Shown here piece by piece: positions 28,535 to 37,812 of a stretch of 64,000 nucleotides of DNA. Location of the stretch: the NCBI RefSeq assembly GCF_014199265.1, contig NZ_JACIJG010000008.1, positions 124,001-188,000 on the forward strand. The letters are read 5' to 3'. Under the pieces are notes generated by a model. It was not told the origin of the DNA and did no database searches. It saw only the letters and a program-made list of their open reading frames with translations. The position numbers and the translations under genes are program-made. How positions within the stretch are numbered: the stretch's first letter is position 1; every line of letters starts with the position of its first letter. The DNA is from Brucella daejeonensis (lineage in GTDB: Bacteria; Pseudomonadota; Alphaproteobacteria; Rhizobiales; Rhizobiaceae).

Positions 28535-29221
28535 ATGAAACGTTCTGAAATCAACGAAATCATTCGCGAAAGCGACGCTTTCATCCGTTCTTTCGGCTAT
28601 GTCATGCCGCCTTTTGCCTATTGGTCGCCCGAGGAGTTGAAGGCGCGAACCTCTTCTGATGCGCGCGCGATCCGCGATGCGCGTCTTGGATGGGACATAA
28701 CCGATTACGGCCAGGGCAAGTTTGCCGATATGGGCCTGTTCCTCTTCACCACGCGCAACGGCAATGCCGAGGATCTCAAGCGTGGTGGCGGAATGCTCTA
28801 TGCCGAGAAAATCATGATCTCGCGCAAGAACCAGCTTTCGCCGATGCACCGCCATGTGGTGAAGGCGGAAGACATCATCAATCGTGGCGGCGGCACGCTG
28901 GTGCTGGAACTGTTCAATTCGCTTCCCGATGGCAGTGTCGATGAGGAAAGCGACGTGACCGTCGCAACGGATGGACGCCTTGTCACGCAGAATGCGGGCG
29001 CCCATCTGAAGCTTCAGCCGGGTGAAAGCGTGACGCTTCTGCCCGGTAACTGGCACGCATTCTGGGGTGAGGGCGCCGATGTTCTGATCGGCGAGGTCTC
29101 GACGGTCAATGACGATCTGACCGACAATATTTTCCGCGAGCCGATCGGCCGTTTCTCGAATGTCGAAGAGAACGAGAAGCCGCTGCATCTGCTCGTTTCC
29201 GACTACGACAATTATCTCTGA
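28535..29221 (+). CDS. D-lyxose/D-mannose-type ketol-isomerase (cupin fold)
   Basis: This 228-residue protein is similar to D-lyxose isomerases (DUF1498), which interconvert D-lyxose/D-xylulose and D-mannose/D-fructose with a Mn-dependent cupin site. The metal region is visible as LSPMHRHVVKAEDIINRGGG (two His and a Glu), with a later LLPGNWHAFWGE. MKRSEINEIIRESDAFIRSF at the start is typical. GGGAGG upstream supports the ATG at 28535; the longer frame from 28316 runs through repeats. ugd follows after 22 nt, so the two are probably co-transcribed. Confidence 0.86.
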   Translation: MKRSEINEIIRESDAFIRSFGYVMPPFAYWSPEELKARTSSDARAIRDARLGWDITDYGQGKFADMGLFLFTTRNGNAEDLKRGGGMLYAEKIMISRKNQLSPMHRHVVKAEDIINRGGGTLVLELFNSLPDGSVDEESDVTVATDGRLVTQNAGAHLKLQPGESVTLLPGNWHAFWGEGADVLIGEVSTVNDDLTDNIFREPIGRFSNVEENEKPLHLLVSDYDNYL

Positions 29222-29243
29222 GAGAGCTTGAAGGACTGAGCAT

Positions 29244-30554
29244 ATGAAGCTGGCGATGATCGGAACGGGCTATGTGGGTCTGGTTTCGGGGGTGTGTTTT
29301 GCCGAATTCGGTTTTCACGTCACCTGTGTCGACAAGAATCCGTCGATCATCGAGCGGCTGACGGCCGGAAAGGTCACGATTTTCGAGCCGGGGCTGGACG
29401 AACTGATGACGCGCAATATCCGCGACGGACGTCTGGATTTCAGCACCGATCTTGCTTCGAGTGTCGCCGATGCCGACGTTATCTTTATCGCTGTCGGCAC
29501 GCCGTCGCGACGCGGCGACGGCGAGGCGGACCTGCAATATATCGAAGCGGCCGCCGATGAAATCGCCGCCGCCATGAAGCCGGGCGCGGTGGTCGTCATC
29601 AAGTCCACGGTCGTCGTCGGCACGAACGCGCGCATTCGCGACCGCATTGCGGCTGCGCGCCCCGGCGTGGCGTTCTCGATGGTTTCCAATCCGGAATTCC
29701 TTCGTGAAGGCTCTGCGATCGAGGATTTCATGCGGCCCGATCGGGTGGTTGTGGGTGTCGAGGACGAGCGCGGCGAAGCGGCGATGCGCCGTCTCTATCG
29801 CCCGCTTTACCTGCGGGAAACGCCGATGGTCGTAACCTCGCTGGAAAATGCGGAAATCATCAAATATGCCGCAAATGCGTTTCTCGCGATGAAGGTGACC
29901 TTCATCAACCAGGTGGCAGACCTGTGCGAAAAGACCGGCGGCAATGTGCAGGAAGTGGCCCGCGCCATCGGCATGGACAACCGTATCGGCTCGAAGTTTC
30001 TTCATGCCGGCCCCGGTTTCGGCGGCTCCTGTTTCCCGAAGGATACTAGGGCTTTCGCTGCTACCGGCAAGAAATATAACGCGCCGCAGGCCCTGATCGA
30101 GGAAGTGATTTCGGTCAACGAAGCGCGCAAGCAATCCATGGCCGAACGGATCGTTGCCGCCGCCAGGGAAAGCGGCGTGGAAATGGTCGCGGTACTGGGA
30201 ATTGCGTTCAAGCCGAACACCGATGATATCCGGGAATCGCCTGCGCTGGACATCGTCGCTGCGATCCAGAAGGCTGGCATCCGCGTTCAGGCACACGATC
30301 CTGAAGCCATGGATGCTGCAAAAACGGCGCTGCCCGGCGTCGTCTGGTGCGGTTCTGCCTATGATGCGGCAAGGGGTGCTGGCGTGGTGGCCCTGCTGAC
30401 CGAGTGGAACGCCTATCGTGCGCTCGACCTGAAACGCCTGGCCAGCGTGATGAACGGCAATGTGCTGGTCGATCTGCGCAATGTCTACAAGGCCGAAGAC
30501 ATTGCAGGCACGGGCCTTGATTATCGCTCTGTTGGCCGCACGCTGAAAGCTTGA
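29244..30554 (+). CDS. ugd: UDP-glucose 6-dehydrogenase
   Basis: Ugd oxidises UDP-glucose to UDP-glucuronate for surface polysaccharides. The 436-residue protein starts with the Rossmann motif MIGTGYVGLVSGVCFAEFG. Its catalytic cysteine lies in GPGFGGSCFPKDTRAF. AANAFLAMKVTFINQVADLC in the central helix and GIAFKPNTDDIRESPA in the C-terminal domain are also family features. It lies 22 nt after the sugar isomerase gene, suggesting a small nucleotide-sugar unit. Confidence 0.96.
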   Translation: MKLAMIGTGYVGLVSGVCFAEFGFHVTCVDKNPSIIERLTAGKVTIFEPGLDELMTRNIRDGRLDFSTDLASSVADADVIFIAVGTPSRRGDGEADLQYIEAAADEIAAAMKPGAVVVIKSTVVVGTNARIRDRIAAARPGVAFSMVSNPEFLREGSAIEDFMRPDRVVVGVEDERGEAAMRRLYRPLYLRETPMVVTSLENAEIIKYAANAFLAMKVTFINQVADLCEKTGGNVQEVARAIGMDNRIGSKFLHAGPGFGGSCFPKDTRAFAATGKKYNAPQALIEEVISVNEARKQSMAERIVAAARESGVEMVAVLGIAFKPNTDDIRESPALDIVAAIQKAGIRVQAHDPEAMDAAKTALPGVVWCGSAYDAARGAGVVALLTEWNAYRALDLKRLASVMNGNVLVDLRNVYKAEDIAGTGLDYRSVGRTLKA

Positions 30555-30566
30555 TGATTATGGTGT

Positions 30567-30592
30567 TCAAGCGGGCTTATTCGCCCGCTTGA
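30567..30592. terminator. Hairpin between convergent ugd and the LAB_N gene
   Basis: TCAAGCGGGC / GCCCGCTTGA is a perfect 10-bp stem with a 6-nt loop that contains the LAB_N stop codon. There is no long T run, so its strength as a terminator is uncertain. Confidence 0.6.
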
Positions 30593-30906
30593 TGCCGCTT
30601 CTTTTCATTGGCGATGAGCCAGAGATTGCGGATATAGACCACGAGGCCGAGCGCCTGTCCGGCGATGAAGACGGGGTCCTTGCGCTGGATCGCGTAGATC
30701 AGCAGCAACGTGCCGCCGCCCAGCGAGAAGAACCAGAACGCCACCGGCATGACGCTGCGTCTGGCCTTTTCAGAGGCGAGCCATTGCACGACGAAGCGCA
30801 TGGTGAAGCAGGCCTGTGCGATGAAGCCCAGCACGATCCAGCCATCCCATTGAGCGATGAAGACCTCGTGCAGCCATTGCGACAGGCTGTTGAAAATATC
30901 AGTCAT
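30577..30906 (-). CDS. Stand-alone LAB_N (lipid-A-disaccharide synthase N-terminal domain) membrane protein
   Basis: This 109-residue, three-helix membrane protein contains the LAB_N domain (GFIAQACFTMRFVVQWLASE, VMPVAFWFFSLGGGTLLLIY, IFIAGQALGL-like FIAGQALGLVVYIRNLWLI). The domain is named for the N-terminus of some LpxB proteins, but here it is separate and overlaps the end of a GT2 glycosyltransferase gene by 8 nt. Such pairs occur in lipid-linked sugar or lipid A modification units. The function is inferred from context only. Confidence 0.85.
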   Translation of the reverse strand: MTDIFNSLSQWLHEVFIAQWDGWIVLGFIAQACFTMRFVVQWLASEKARRSVMPVAFWFFSLGGGTLLLIYAIQRKDPVFIAGQALGLVVYIRNLWLIANEKKRHQAGE

Positions 30907-31630
30907 GGGCGATCTCCCTCACACGAGGGACAACCTTGCGGCGCCTGCGCAGCCACCAGACGCCGTAAAGGTCGAGAATGCCGCGAGCCCCGCGGTCGAG
31001 GATGCCGTAATTCGATTTTCCGTGGCGGCGTTCGCGATCCACGACATCGACATGCACGACGTCATATCCTTCGCGCAGCGCTAGGGCGGGCAGATAACGA
31101 TGCCAGCCATCGAAGAAGGGCAGTTGCCGGAAAAGCTCGGTGTGCAGGGCCTTGAGGCCGCAACCGGAATCGCGGGTCTTGTCCTTCAGGATGACCCCGC
31201 GCAGATTATTGGCAAAGCGGGATGAAAGCTGCTTGAGTTTCGTATCCGTGCGCTTGAGGCGCTGCCCCGCGGCAATGCCGTAATCAGGCCCGGCCTTTAT
31301 CAGGGCGTCTGCCAGAACGGGAAGGTAAGCCGGGTCGTTCTGCCCGTCGCCATCCATCGTCACGACGATCTGGCCGCGTGCCGCAAAGACGCCGGAACGC
31401 ACAGCGGCGCTCTGGCCCGACGAGCGGTCATGGCGCAGGTGGCGGAGCGGTTTGCCCGAATGGATACGGCCTGCAAGCACATCGCTGGTCGAATCCGTCG
31501 AGCCGTCGTCCACGACGATGACTTCATATGCACGGCCCTGCATGGCGGCATCGACTTCATCCAGCAGAAATGCAAGATTATCGGCTTCGTTGCGGCAGGG
31601 GATAACCACAGAAATCGTCGGTGTTTCCAA
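30899..31630 (-). CDS. GT2 family glycosyltransferase (dolichol-phosphate mannose synthase-like)
   Basis: This 243-residue soluble or peripheral glycosyltransferase has the GT-A fold: ISVVIPCRNEADNLAFLLDE, VIVVDDGSTDSTSDVLAGR and MDGDGQNDPAYLPVL (metal-binding DGD). SGCGLKALHTELFRQLPFFD is typical of DPM-synthase-like enzymes that load a sugar on a polyprenyl phosphate. It lacks the C-terminal membrane helices of ArnC. The start is TTG at 31630, with AAGGAA 8 nt upstream and no ATG before the conserved start of the domain. It overlaps the LAB_N gene by 8 nt. Confidence 0.88.
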   Translation of the reverse strand: METPTISVVIPCRNEADNLAFLLDEVDAAMQGRAYEVIVVDDGSTDSTSDVLAGRIHSGKPLRHLRHDRSSGQSAAVRSGVFAARGQIVVTMDGDGQNDPAYLPVLADALIKAGPDYGIAAGQRLKRTDTKLKQLSSRFANNLRGVILKDKTRDSGCGLKALHTELFRQLPFFDGWHRYLPALALREGYDVVHVDVVDRERRHGKSNYGILDRGARGILDLYGVWWLRRRRKVVPRVREIAHD

Positions 31631-31795
31631 GCGGGGCGTTCCTTCATTCCTCGCGCTATCTGCTCAAGCTCGGCTTTCCTGCCCGGAAAGCCGATAGCGC
31701 GCAAGGCGCGCTCCTTAGCATTGATTGGGCGGCAAAGCCAAGATGGTTCAAGAAATCGTGAGTTTTGCCTTGACCCATAGCTCGGCCGGTCTTTT

Positions 31796-32740
31796 TTAGC
31801 CGGACATTGCCGGAGACGGAAGAGCGTCCGCAAGCCAATCCATAAATTTCTGTGTCACCTCATCCCGGTTGATCTCGTTGAGGCTTTCATGGCGTGTGCC
31901 GGGCAGGATCGTGCAATCGACCTGCTTGAAACCCATTCCGCGCAGCCACTCCGCCAGCCGCGTGACGGCGGCGCCGTTTGCCGTTGCCGGGTCTTCCGCG
32001 CCGCCGACGAGGTTAAAGGGCAGGGATTTGGGAACATCCGCGAAGTTCCGGTCGTCAGCACCGCGCCGGATCAGGCGGAAAATATCGATCCATAGCGCCA
32101 CGCTGGCATCGAAGCCGCAAAGCGGATCGGCGATATAGGCATCGACTTCCGCCGGATCGTGCGACAGCCAGTCGAAAAGCGTGCGATGGCCGGAAATGGC
32201 TCGTCCCCACGCGCGGAATGTGAGTTTGGGAAGGAGAGTGCTTGGAACATCCGACCCCTTCAGCATCCGCTCCATATAAAGAAGCATCAACGCTGCCGCG
32301 CTTTCCACTCCGCCGTCGAGATTGGAATTCCAGATGGCGACCGCATCCACGGTGTCGCTGTGATCCAGCACGTAATTCAGCGCGATCAGTCCGCCCATCG
32401 AATGGCCGAACAGGACGACCGGCAGGCCGGGGTGAGATTCGTGAATGTAGCGGTTGAGTGACCGCACATCCCCAATAGCCACGGCATATCCTTGCCTGGT
32501 GGCGAACATTCCCCTGGGTGCATGGGAGCCGATATTGCTTCCATGCCCCCGATGATCGTGCGCATAGACGTGATAGCCCGCCCCGGAGAGTGCCGAGGCA
32601 AAGCGCTCATATCGCGCGGAATGTTCGGCAAGGCCGTGGCATATCTGGACAACAGCTTTCGGCCCACTGGCGTGAGCGCGGCGGAAGGGGAGTTCCGTGT
32701 TGTCGGAAGCCCGGAGGCGATGGATGGTCTTAAACGTCAT
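31796..32740 (-). CDS. Alpha/beta hydrolase, monoacylglycerol lipase/lysophospholipase-like
   Basis: This serine hydrolase has 314 residues from the ATG at 32740; the longer frame starts with TTG at 32767. The nucleophile elbow is FGHSMGGL and the oxyanion-side motif is ICHGLAEHSARYERF. YDHRGHG-like AHDHRGHGSN, a late Asp in VGGAEDPATANG and GTRHESLNE (catalytic His) complete the triad layout of PldB/monoglyceride lipases. No signal peptide is present, so it is probably cytoplasmic lipid turnover. It is divergent from ettA. Confidence 0.88.
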   Translation of the reverse strand: MTFKTIHRLRASDNTELPFRRAHASGPKAVVQICHGLAEHSARYERFASALSGAGYHVYAHDHRGHGSNIGSHAPRGMFATRQGYAVAIGDVRSLNRYIHESHPGLPVVLFGHSMGGLIALNYVLDHSDTVDAVAIWNSNLDGGVESAAALMLLYMERMLKGSDVPSTLLPKLTFRAWGRAISGHRTLFDWLSHDPAEVDAYIADPLCGFDASVALWIDIFRLIRRGADDRNFADVPKSLPFNLVGGAEDPATANGAAVTRLAEWLRGMGFKQVDCTILPGTRHESLNEINRDEVTQKFMDWLADALPSPAMSG

Positions 32741-33224
32741 TTCACCATCAGATTTTATGCCGCTCAAATAGTCAATCTCGGGCGTGGAAGCGTCGCGAAA
32801 ACAGGCATTGGCGCCGGTTATGAGGGAATTTTAGGCAATCGCGTAATTTGTGCAGATTCTGCTTGAAAACGTTAAAAACCTGCGCAAATCTAGCTTTATA
32901 GAGGCGTGAAAATGGGTTTTTGCAGGGAAATCGGAGGCTTTCGCCAAAGTATCCACGCCATCATTTGCAGGCTGTTCGATGAAAGGGAGGAAACTTTCAC
33001 GGACAGCGGCCAGAGGGGAAACCGGGTGACGGAAATATCCGCGCCCGGTTTCGTAATTCAGGGTCGTCATCCCGGTTTTGCCTCGCCGGATCAAGCGCGC
33101 CGGATTTACGGGTTGCCGTTTGCGTCCCGTGCATATTTAGCCTACATACGCGTCAGCTTTTTCCGCGCGGTTCGGCGAGCATTGGACCGACCGCGCCTTT
33201 CAACCTGCGGAGACGACGCGCTTT
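32741..33224. other. Divergent intergenic region upstream of ettA
   Basis: No gene is supported in these 484 nt, although a 118-codon open frame covers part of it. TTGTGC at 32850 with GTTAAA 17 nt further on is a possible promoter pair for rightward transcription. No repeat was recognised. Confidence 0.35.
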
Positions 33225-34874
33225 ATGGCTCGCCAGTTTATTTATCATATGTCCGGCCTTAACAAGGCCTATGGCAACAAGAAGATTCTGGAGAATGTTC
33301 ACCTCTCCTTCTATCCCGACGCCAAGATCGGTATTCTGGGTCCTAACGGCGCTGGTAAATCGACCATTCTCAAGATCATGGCCGGTCTCGACAAGGAATA
33401 TACCGGCGAGGCATGGCTGGCTGACGGCGCGACCTGCGGTTATCTCGCGCAGGAGCCGGAACTCGACGCGTCCAAGGACGTGCTCGGCAATGTGATGGAA
33501 GGCGTCGCTGCCAAGAAAGCCATCATCGACCGTTATAACGAGCTGATGATGAACTATTCCGACGAAACGGCGGATGAGGGCGCGAAGCTTCAGGACATCA
33601 TCGACAGCCAGAACCTCTGGGATCTGGAAAGTCAGGTCGAAATGGCCATGGAAGCGCTGCGCTGCCCGCCCGGCAACGCCGACGTAACCATGCTTTCGGG
33701 CGGTGAAAAGCGCCGTGTGGCGCTGTGCAAGCTGCTTCTGTCGAAGCCCGATCTGCTGCTGCTCGACGAGCCGACCAACCATCTCGATGCCGAAACGACG
33801 GCCTGGCTTGAAAAGTACCTGCGCGAATATCCGGGCTCGGTGCTGATCATCACCCACGACCGCTACTTCCTCGACAATGTGACGGGCTGGATTCTCGAGC
33901 TCGACCGTGGCCGCGGCATTCCTTATGAGGGCAATTATTCTGCCTATCTGGAAGCCAAGGCCAAGCGCATGGCGCAGGAGGGCCGTGAAGAAGCTGCCCG
34001 TGAAAAGGCGCTGTCGCGTGAACGCGAGTGGATTTCGGCCAGCCCCAAGGCGCGTCAGGCCAAGTCCAAGGCACGTATCAAGGCCTATGACGAGCTGGTC
34101 AGAAGTGCCGAAGAACGCCGTCCGGGTGATGCGCAGATCATCATTCCGGTGGGCGAGCGTCTGGGTCAGGTGGTTATCGAGGTCGAGAACCTGTCCAAGG
34201 GTTTTGGCGACCGTCTGTTGATCGATGACCTTTCCTTCAAACTGCCTGCGGGTGGCATTGTCGGCGTGATCGGTCCGAACGGCGCCGGTAAATCGACCCT
34301 GTTCAAGATGCTGACAGGGCAGGAGCAGCCGGACAATGGTTCGGTGCGTGTCGGCGACACGGTGCATATGTCCTATGTGGACCAGAGCCGCGATGCGCTG
34401 GATGCGAACAAAACCGTGTGGGAAGAAATTTCCGGCGGCAACGATGTCATCAAGCTCGGCAAGTTTGAGATGAATTCCCGCGCCTATTGCGGTGCGTTCA
34501 ATTTCAAGGGCGGCGATCAGCAGCAGAAGGTCGGCAATCTTTCCGGTGGTCAGCGCAACCGCGTGCATCTGGCCAAGATGCTGAAATCGGGCGGCAATGT
34601 CCTGCTTCTCGACGAACCGACCAACGATCTCGACACGGAAACGCTCGGCGCGCTGGAAGACGCACTGGAAAACTTCGCTGGGTGCGCCGTTATCATCAGC
34701 CACGATCGCATGTTCCTCGACCGTCTCGCGACGCATATCCTCGCTTTCGAAGGCGACAGCCATGTCGAATGGTTCGAAGGCAATTTCGAGGATTACGAAG
34801 CCGACAAGGTTCGCCGTCTGGGACCGGACAGCGTTAACCCCAAGCGGGTGACTTACAAGCCGCTCACCCGCTGA
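33225..34874 (+). CDS. ettA: ABC-F protein, energy-dependent translational throttle
   Basis: EttA is a soluble ABC-F ATPase that binds the ribosomal E site and gates translation according to ATP/ADP. It has 549 residues and two ABC domains without membrane parts. The first has [35 protein letters not shown] and [15 protein letters not shown]. The second has [32 protein letters not shown] and [14 protein letters not shown]. The linker between them is charged and helical ([19 protein letters not shown]). The start ATG at 33225 gives [20 protein letters not shown], the family N-terminus. Confidence 0.96.
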   Translation: MARQFIYHMSGLNKAYGNKKILENVHLSFYPDAKIGILGPNGAGKSTILKIMAGLDKEYTGEAWLADGATCGYLAQEPELDASKDVLGNVMEGVAAKKAIIDRYNELMMNYSDETADEGAKLQDIIDSQNLWDLESQVEMAMEALRCPPGNADVTMLSGGEKRRVALCKLLLSKPDLLLLDEPTNHLDAETTAWLEKYLREYPGSVLIITHDRYFLDNVTGWILELDRGRGIPYEGNYSAYLEAKAKRMAQEGREEAAREKALSREREWISASPKARQAKSKARIKAYDELVRSAEERRPGDAQIIIPVGERLGQVVIEVENLSKGFGDRLLIDDLSFKLPAGGIVGVIGPNGAGKSTLFKMLTGQEQPDNGSVRVGDTVHMSYVDQSRDALDANKTVWEEISGGNDVIKLGKFEMNSRAYCGAFNFKGGDQQQKVGNLSGGQRNRVHLAKMLKSGGNVLLLDEPTNDLDTETLGALEDALENFAGCAVIISHDRMFLDRLATHILAFEGDSHVEWFEGNFEDYEADKVRRLGPDSVNPKRVTYKPLTR

Positions 34875-34888
34875 GGTTCGAGATGTTC

Positions 34889-35054
34889 AGGTTCTGGCGG
34901 TCTGCAAATGGCGTGGTTCTCCGCTTCCGGTGCTCACGCGGTCTTTATTCACATATTCTTATCCGAAAAGTCTGCAACTTTTCGGGAATATGCGTAAGTA
35001 TGCTCCGCTCCGGTTCTCGAACCCACCATTTTCGCCTCGCCATAACCAGAACCT
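34889..35054. repeat. Third copy of the large palindromic repeat, after ettA
   Basis: AGGTTCTGG at 34889-34897 pairs with CCAGAACCT at 35046-35054. The centre repeats the hairpin CCGAAAAGT/ACTTTTCGG (34963-34971, 34977-34985) found in the element at 12268-12467. CTGCAAATGGC and CACCATTTTCGC mark the two halves. It begins 15 nt after the ettA stop codon. Confidence 0.8.
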
Positions 35055-35092
35055 CAACGAACCTTGGGCGCTTAATCTTTGACGTTTTATCA

Positions 35093-35118
35093 GGCCGGTG
35101 CATCGCACCGGCCTTTTT
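35093..35118 (+). terminator. Terminator between ettA and tam
   Basis: GGCCGGTGC - ATC - GCACCGGCC followed by five T is a perfect 9-bp stem. Confidence 0.92.
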
Positions 35119-35133
35119 GTTGGGAGAATGTTC

Positions 35134-35901
35134 ATGAAGGACTGGTCCGCAACGCAATATCTGAAATTCGAGGATGAACGTAGCCGCCCGGCGCACGATC
35201 TTCTGGCGCAGATTCCGATAGGCAAACCGCGCAAGGTGGTCGATATCGGTTGTGGGCCGGGTAACTCCACCGAGCTTCTGGTCGAGCGCTGGCCGGATGC
35301 GCAGGTTTCCGGCTTCGATACGTCGCCGGACATGATCGAGAAGGCGAGGGCGCGTCTGCCGCAGGTGGATTTTTCCATCGATGATGCGACGACTTTCATG
35401 CCGGATGCCGGGACGGATGTCCTGTTCTCCAATGCGGTCTTCCAGTGGTTTCCCGATCACATCGCGGAGATGAAGAGGCTGCTGTCGCTACTTTGTTCCG
35501 GCGCATTTCTGGCGGTGCAGATGCCGGATAATATGGGTGAGCCTACCCATATTGCCATGCGGGAAGTTGCGAAAATGCAGGCGTTCGCAGCCAAAATCGG
35601 CGACGAGGGCAGGGACCCGCTGCCGCCTGTGAGGGAATATTATAACGCCTTTGCCGATCAGGCGGCGCGGATCGATATATGGCACACGATCTATAATCAT
35701 CCGCTGGATGGTGTTGACGCCATTATCGAATGGGTCAAGGGAACGGGTCTTCGCCCGTTTCTCGATCCGCTGGATGACGAGGAGCGGGCGGCTTACCTTG
35801 CTGCTTACAGGACGCGGATAGCGCCGCATTATCCGCTGACGCGCGATGGAAAGGCGCTGCTGCGTTTTCCGCGTATTTTCATGGTTTTGCGGAAGCGTTG
35901 A
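35134..35901 (+). CDS. tam: Trans-aconitate 2-methyltransferase
   Basis: Tam is a SAM-dependent methyltransferase that methylates trans-aconitate, a by-product that inhibits aconitase. It has 255 residues. [19 protein letters not shown] is the Tam N-terminus. [15 protein letters not shown] is SAM motif I, and [14 protein letters not shown] and [15 protein letters not shown] are family stretches. The ATG at 35134 has GGGAG 7 nt upstream; the ATG two codons earlier is too close to it. It stands alone between two terminator-bounded regions. Confidence 0.93.
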   Translation: MKDWSATQYLKFEDERSRPAHDLLAQIPIGKPRKVVDIGCGPGNSTELLVERWPDAQVSGFDTSPDMIEKARARLPQVDFSIDDATTFMPDAGTDVLFSNAVFQWFPDHIAEMKRLLSLLCSGAFLAVQMPDNMGEPTHIAMREVAKMQAFAAKIGDEGRDPLPPVREYYNAFADQAARIDIWHTIYNHPLDGVDAIIEWVKGTGLRPFLDPLDDEERAAYLAAYRTRIAPHYPLTRDGKALLRFPRIFMVLRKR

Positions 35902-36007
35902 TTACGCGGCCATAGCTGTTCTGGTTCGGGATTGTTGTTATTCCGGGCTCAAGTCCGATGGTTTTGGGCTGCTGAATGCGCTATCTTGCAGAAATCGGGG
36001 GTGCATC

Positions 36008-36316
36008 ATGATAACCAAACGTCTGCTGACTGTATTTGCGCTGTTGTTTTTAACGCTGCCTGCACATGCCGTGCTGGCGCCCAATGTCGAGGAAAGCCGC
36101 GAAGTGGCAGCAGTGACGGAGGCGGTGCAAAAGCGCTTTCCCGATAAATCCATCAAAACCATTACCCGCCGGGATTATAGCTTATATGATGTCGTCGTCG
36201 GGACTTGCAGGCTCAAGGCCAGACTGGTGACGCAGCCAATGCCGAAAGGGATGGTTGGCCCACGGCGCTTCACTGTAAAGCTTTCACGGACAAAGTGCGG
36301 CGCGAGCAAACAATAG
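36008..36316 (+). CDS. Small periplasmic protein of unknown function
   Basis: This 102-residue protein has a signal peptide (TKRLLTVFALLFLTLPAHA, cut near residue 22). A short mature part (EESREVAAVTEAVQKRFPDK, YDVVVGTCRLKARL) follows, with two cysteines. The composition looks coding and the start ATG lies at 36008. No family is recognised. The long frame from 35846 is not supported. Confidence 0.65.
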   Translation: MITKRLLTVFALLFLTLPAHAVLAPNVEESREVAAVTEAVQKRFPDKSIKTITRRDYSLYDVVVGTCRLKARLVTQPMPKGMVGPRRFTVKLSRTKCGASKQ

Positions 36317-36337
36317 GCATGTTTTGCGGTATGCGGT

Positions 36338-36661
36338 TTATATCTGCACCGCTTCATCGTCTTCCGGCGTCAGAAGCCGCGTCGCGCGCCATTCCGTCAG
36401 TTTTGCGTTGATCGCATCCAGCACGAAAAAACGCGCCGAATCCCTGTCGTAACCATCGTCGCGCAGGGCATCGTAGTCGGTATGGGCGTGACGCACATGC
36501 GCGACGGTTGCCAGCCATACCGCGGTCGAAGGTGGCAGTGTCTTCATATGCGGGCTGAGTGCCGCCGCGCGGATCGGCTCGGAATCCGAATAGGGAACTG
36601 CCGGGAGCAGTAGTGTCAGCGATTTGGCAATCGCCTTCTGGCGCAATGTGCCTGCACGCAT
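36338..36661 (-). CDS. DUF2293 protein
   Basis: This 107-residue cytoplasmic protein matches DUF2293 in its central and C-terminal part (AVWLATVAHVRHAHTDYDAL, GYDRDSARFFVLDAINAKL, TEWRATRLL). The domain is found in bacteria and fungi and its role is unknown. The ATG at 36661 (MRAGTLRQKAIAKSL) has GGGAG 7 nt upstream and is preferred over in-frame starts at 36709 and 36748. It is divergent from the ArsR-methyltransferase regulator. Confidence 0.82.
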   Translation of the reverse strand: MRAGTLRQKAIAKSLTLLLPAVPYSDSEPIRAAALSPHMKTLPPSTAVWLATVAHVRHAHTDYDALRDDGYDRDSARFFVLDAINAKLTEWRATRLLTPEDDEAVQI

Positions 36662-36746
36662 GGTGGTTCTCCCGCCGACTGTTGTGAACGAATCTCTTGT
36701 CCTGTTCATTCTGCCATGAAAAGCCCTTGCGCAGGAGTAATTTTCC

Positions 36747-36770
36747 ATATAAACATATCTTTATATCTTT
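36747..36770. promoter_or_regulatory. Possible operator upstream of the ArsR-methyltransferase gene
   Basis: ATATAA at 36747-36752 and TTATAT at 36761-36766 form an inverted repeat, overlapping a tandem ATATCTTT ATATCTTT at 36755-36770. It is the only AT-rich symmetric block in the gap, right in front of a gene for an ArsR-type regulator, so autoregulation is plausible (inference). Confidence 0.45.
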
Positions 36771-36792
36771 TATGGAGCTTGAGAGCGAAACG

Positions 36793-37812
36793 ATGGCCGG
36801 TTTGCAATTGCAACTCGATCAGATGGTGGATGTGCTGAAAGCGGTGGCCGAGCCGAGCCGCTTGCGCATTCTTGCGCTTTTGGCGCGGGGCGACCTGACG
36901 GTTTCCGATCTGACGACCATTCTGGGGCAGTCGCAGCCACGCGTGTCGCGGCATCTGAAGCTTCTGGGCGAGGCCGATCTCATCAGCCGTTATCAGGAGG
37001 GGGCGTGGGCCTATTTCCGTCTTGCCGATAATGCCATTGGCGGCGATCTGGCGCATGGTCTTCTGGCGCGCCTTGATCGTTCGGACGCATTGGTCGAGCG
37101 CGATCTGGAGCGCCTGTCGCAGGTCAAGTCCAGCCGTCAGGAAAAGGCTGCGGCCTATTTCAGCGCCAATGCCGGAAGCTGGGATGAAATCCGCAAGTTG
37201 CATGTATCCGAAACCGCTGTGGAAACGGCGCTGCGGCAGATCGTCGGTGACAGGCCGTTTCAGGCCATGCTCGACATCGGTACCGGAACGGGGCGCCTGC
37301 TTGAGCTTTTCGCGCCGCTTTATGCGCGCGGGCTTGGCATCGATATCAATCGTGACATGCTGGCGGTGGCGCGCGCCAATCTCGATCTTGCCTCGGTCGG
37401 CAACGCACAGGTGCGGCAGGGCGACGTTTATGCGCTCCCCGTTGAGCGCGAGAGCTTCGATCTGGTGACGATCCATCAGGTTCTGCATTTTCTGGACGAT
37501 CCGTTGGCCGCCATTCGCGAAGGCGCGCGTGCGCTGCGCCCCAATGGGCGTCTGCTGATCGTGGATTTTGCGCCGCACAGGCTGGAATTCCTGCGCGAGG
37601 ATCACGCTCATTTGCGGCTTGGTTTCAGCGACGAGCAGATGCTGGGCTGGATGAAGGACGCCGGGCTTGAGCCCGAAAAGACACTGGAGCTGGAACCGAA
37701 GGCAACCAACGGAGATGCGGGACTGACCGTCAAGCTGTGGCTTGCGCGCGATCCGCGCCTTCTCATTGCCGATCCGGCATTGAATGAAACAAGCATGACG
37801 GAGACAGTTTGA
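36793..37812 (+). CDS. ArsR-type HTH fused to a SAM-dependent methyltransferase domain
   Basis: This 339-residue regulator has an ArsR winged helix at its N-terminus (LKAVAEPSRLRILALLARGD, LGQSQPRVSRHLKLLGEADL) and a class I methyltransferase fold from about residue 130 (MLDIGTGTGRLLELFAPLYA, LVTIHQVLHFLDDPLAAIRE). It lacks the metal-binding cysteines of arsenic sensors. The methyltransferase part probably senses SAM or S-adenosylhomocysteine, as described for SahR-type ArsR regulators of the methionine cycle. Its stop overlaps the metF start by one base (TGATG), so the two are translationally coupled. A start at 36772 is also possible. Confidence 0.9.
   Translation: MAGLQLQLDQMVDVLKAVAEPSRLRILALLARGDLTVSDLTTILGQSQPRVSRHLKLLGEADLISRYQEGAWAYFRLADNAIGGDLAHGLLARLDRSDALVERDLERLSQVKSSRQEKAAAYFSANAGSWDEIRKLHVSETAVETALRQIVGDRPFQAMLDIGTGTGRLLELFAPLYARGLGIDINRDMLAVARANLDLASVGNAQVRQGDVYALPVERESFDLVTIHQVLHFLDDPLAAIREGARALRPNGRLLIVDFAPHRLEFLREDHAHLRLGFSDEQMLGWMKDAGLEPEKTLELEPKATNGDAGLTVKLWLARDPRLLIADPALNETSMTETV

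Noticed and set aside
32906..33262. 118-codon frame upstream of ettA
   Set aside because: It overlaps the ettA start in another frame, has no recognisable domain and an unusual composition, so it is probably chance.
36662..36792. SAM riboswitch upstream of the regulator-metF unit
   Set aside because: The gap is only about 130 nt and I could not find the conserved SAM-II or SAM-I cores. A protein regulator encoded in the unit is sufficient.
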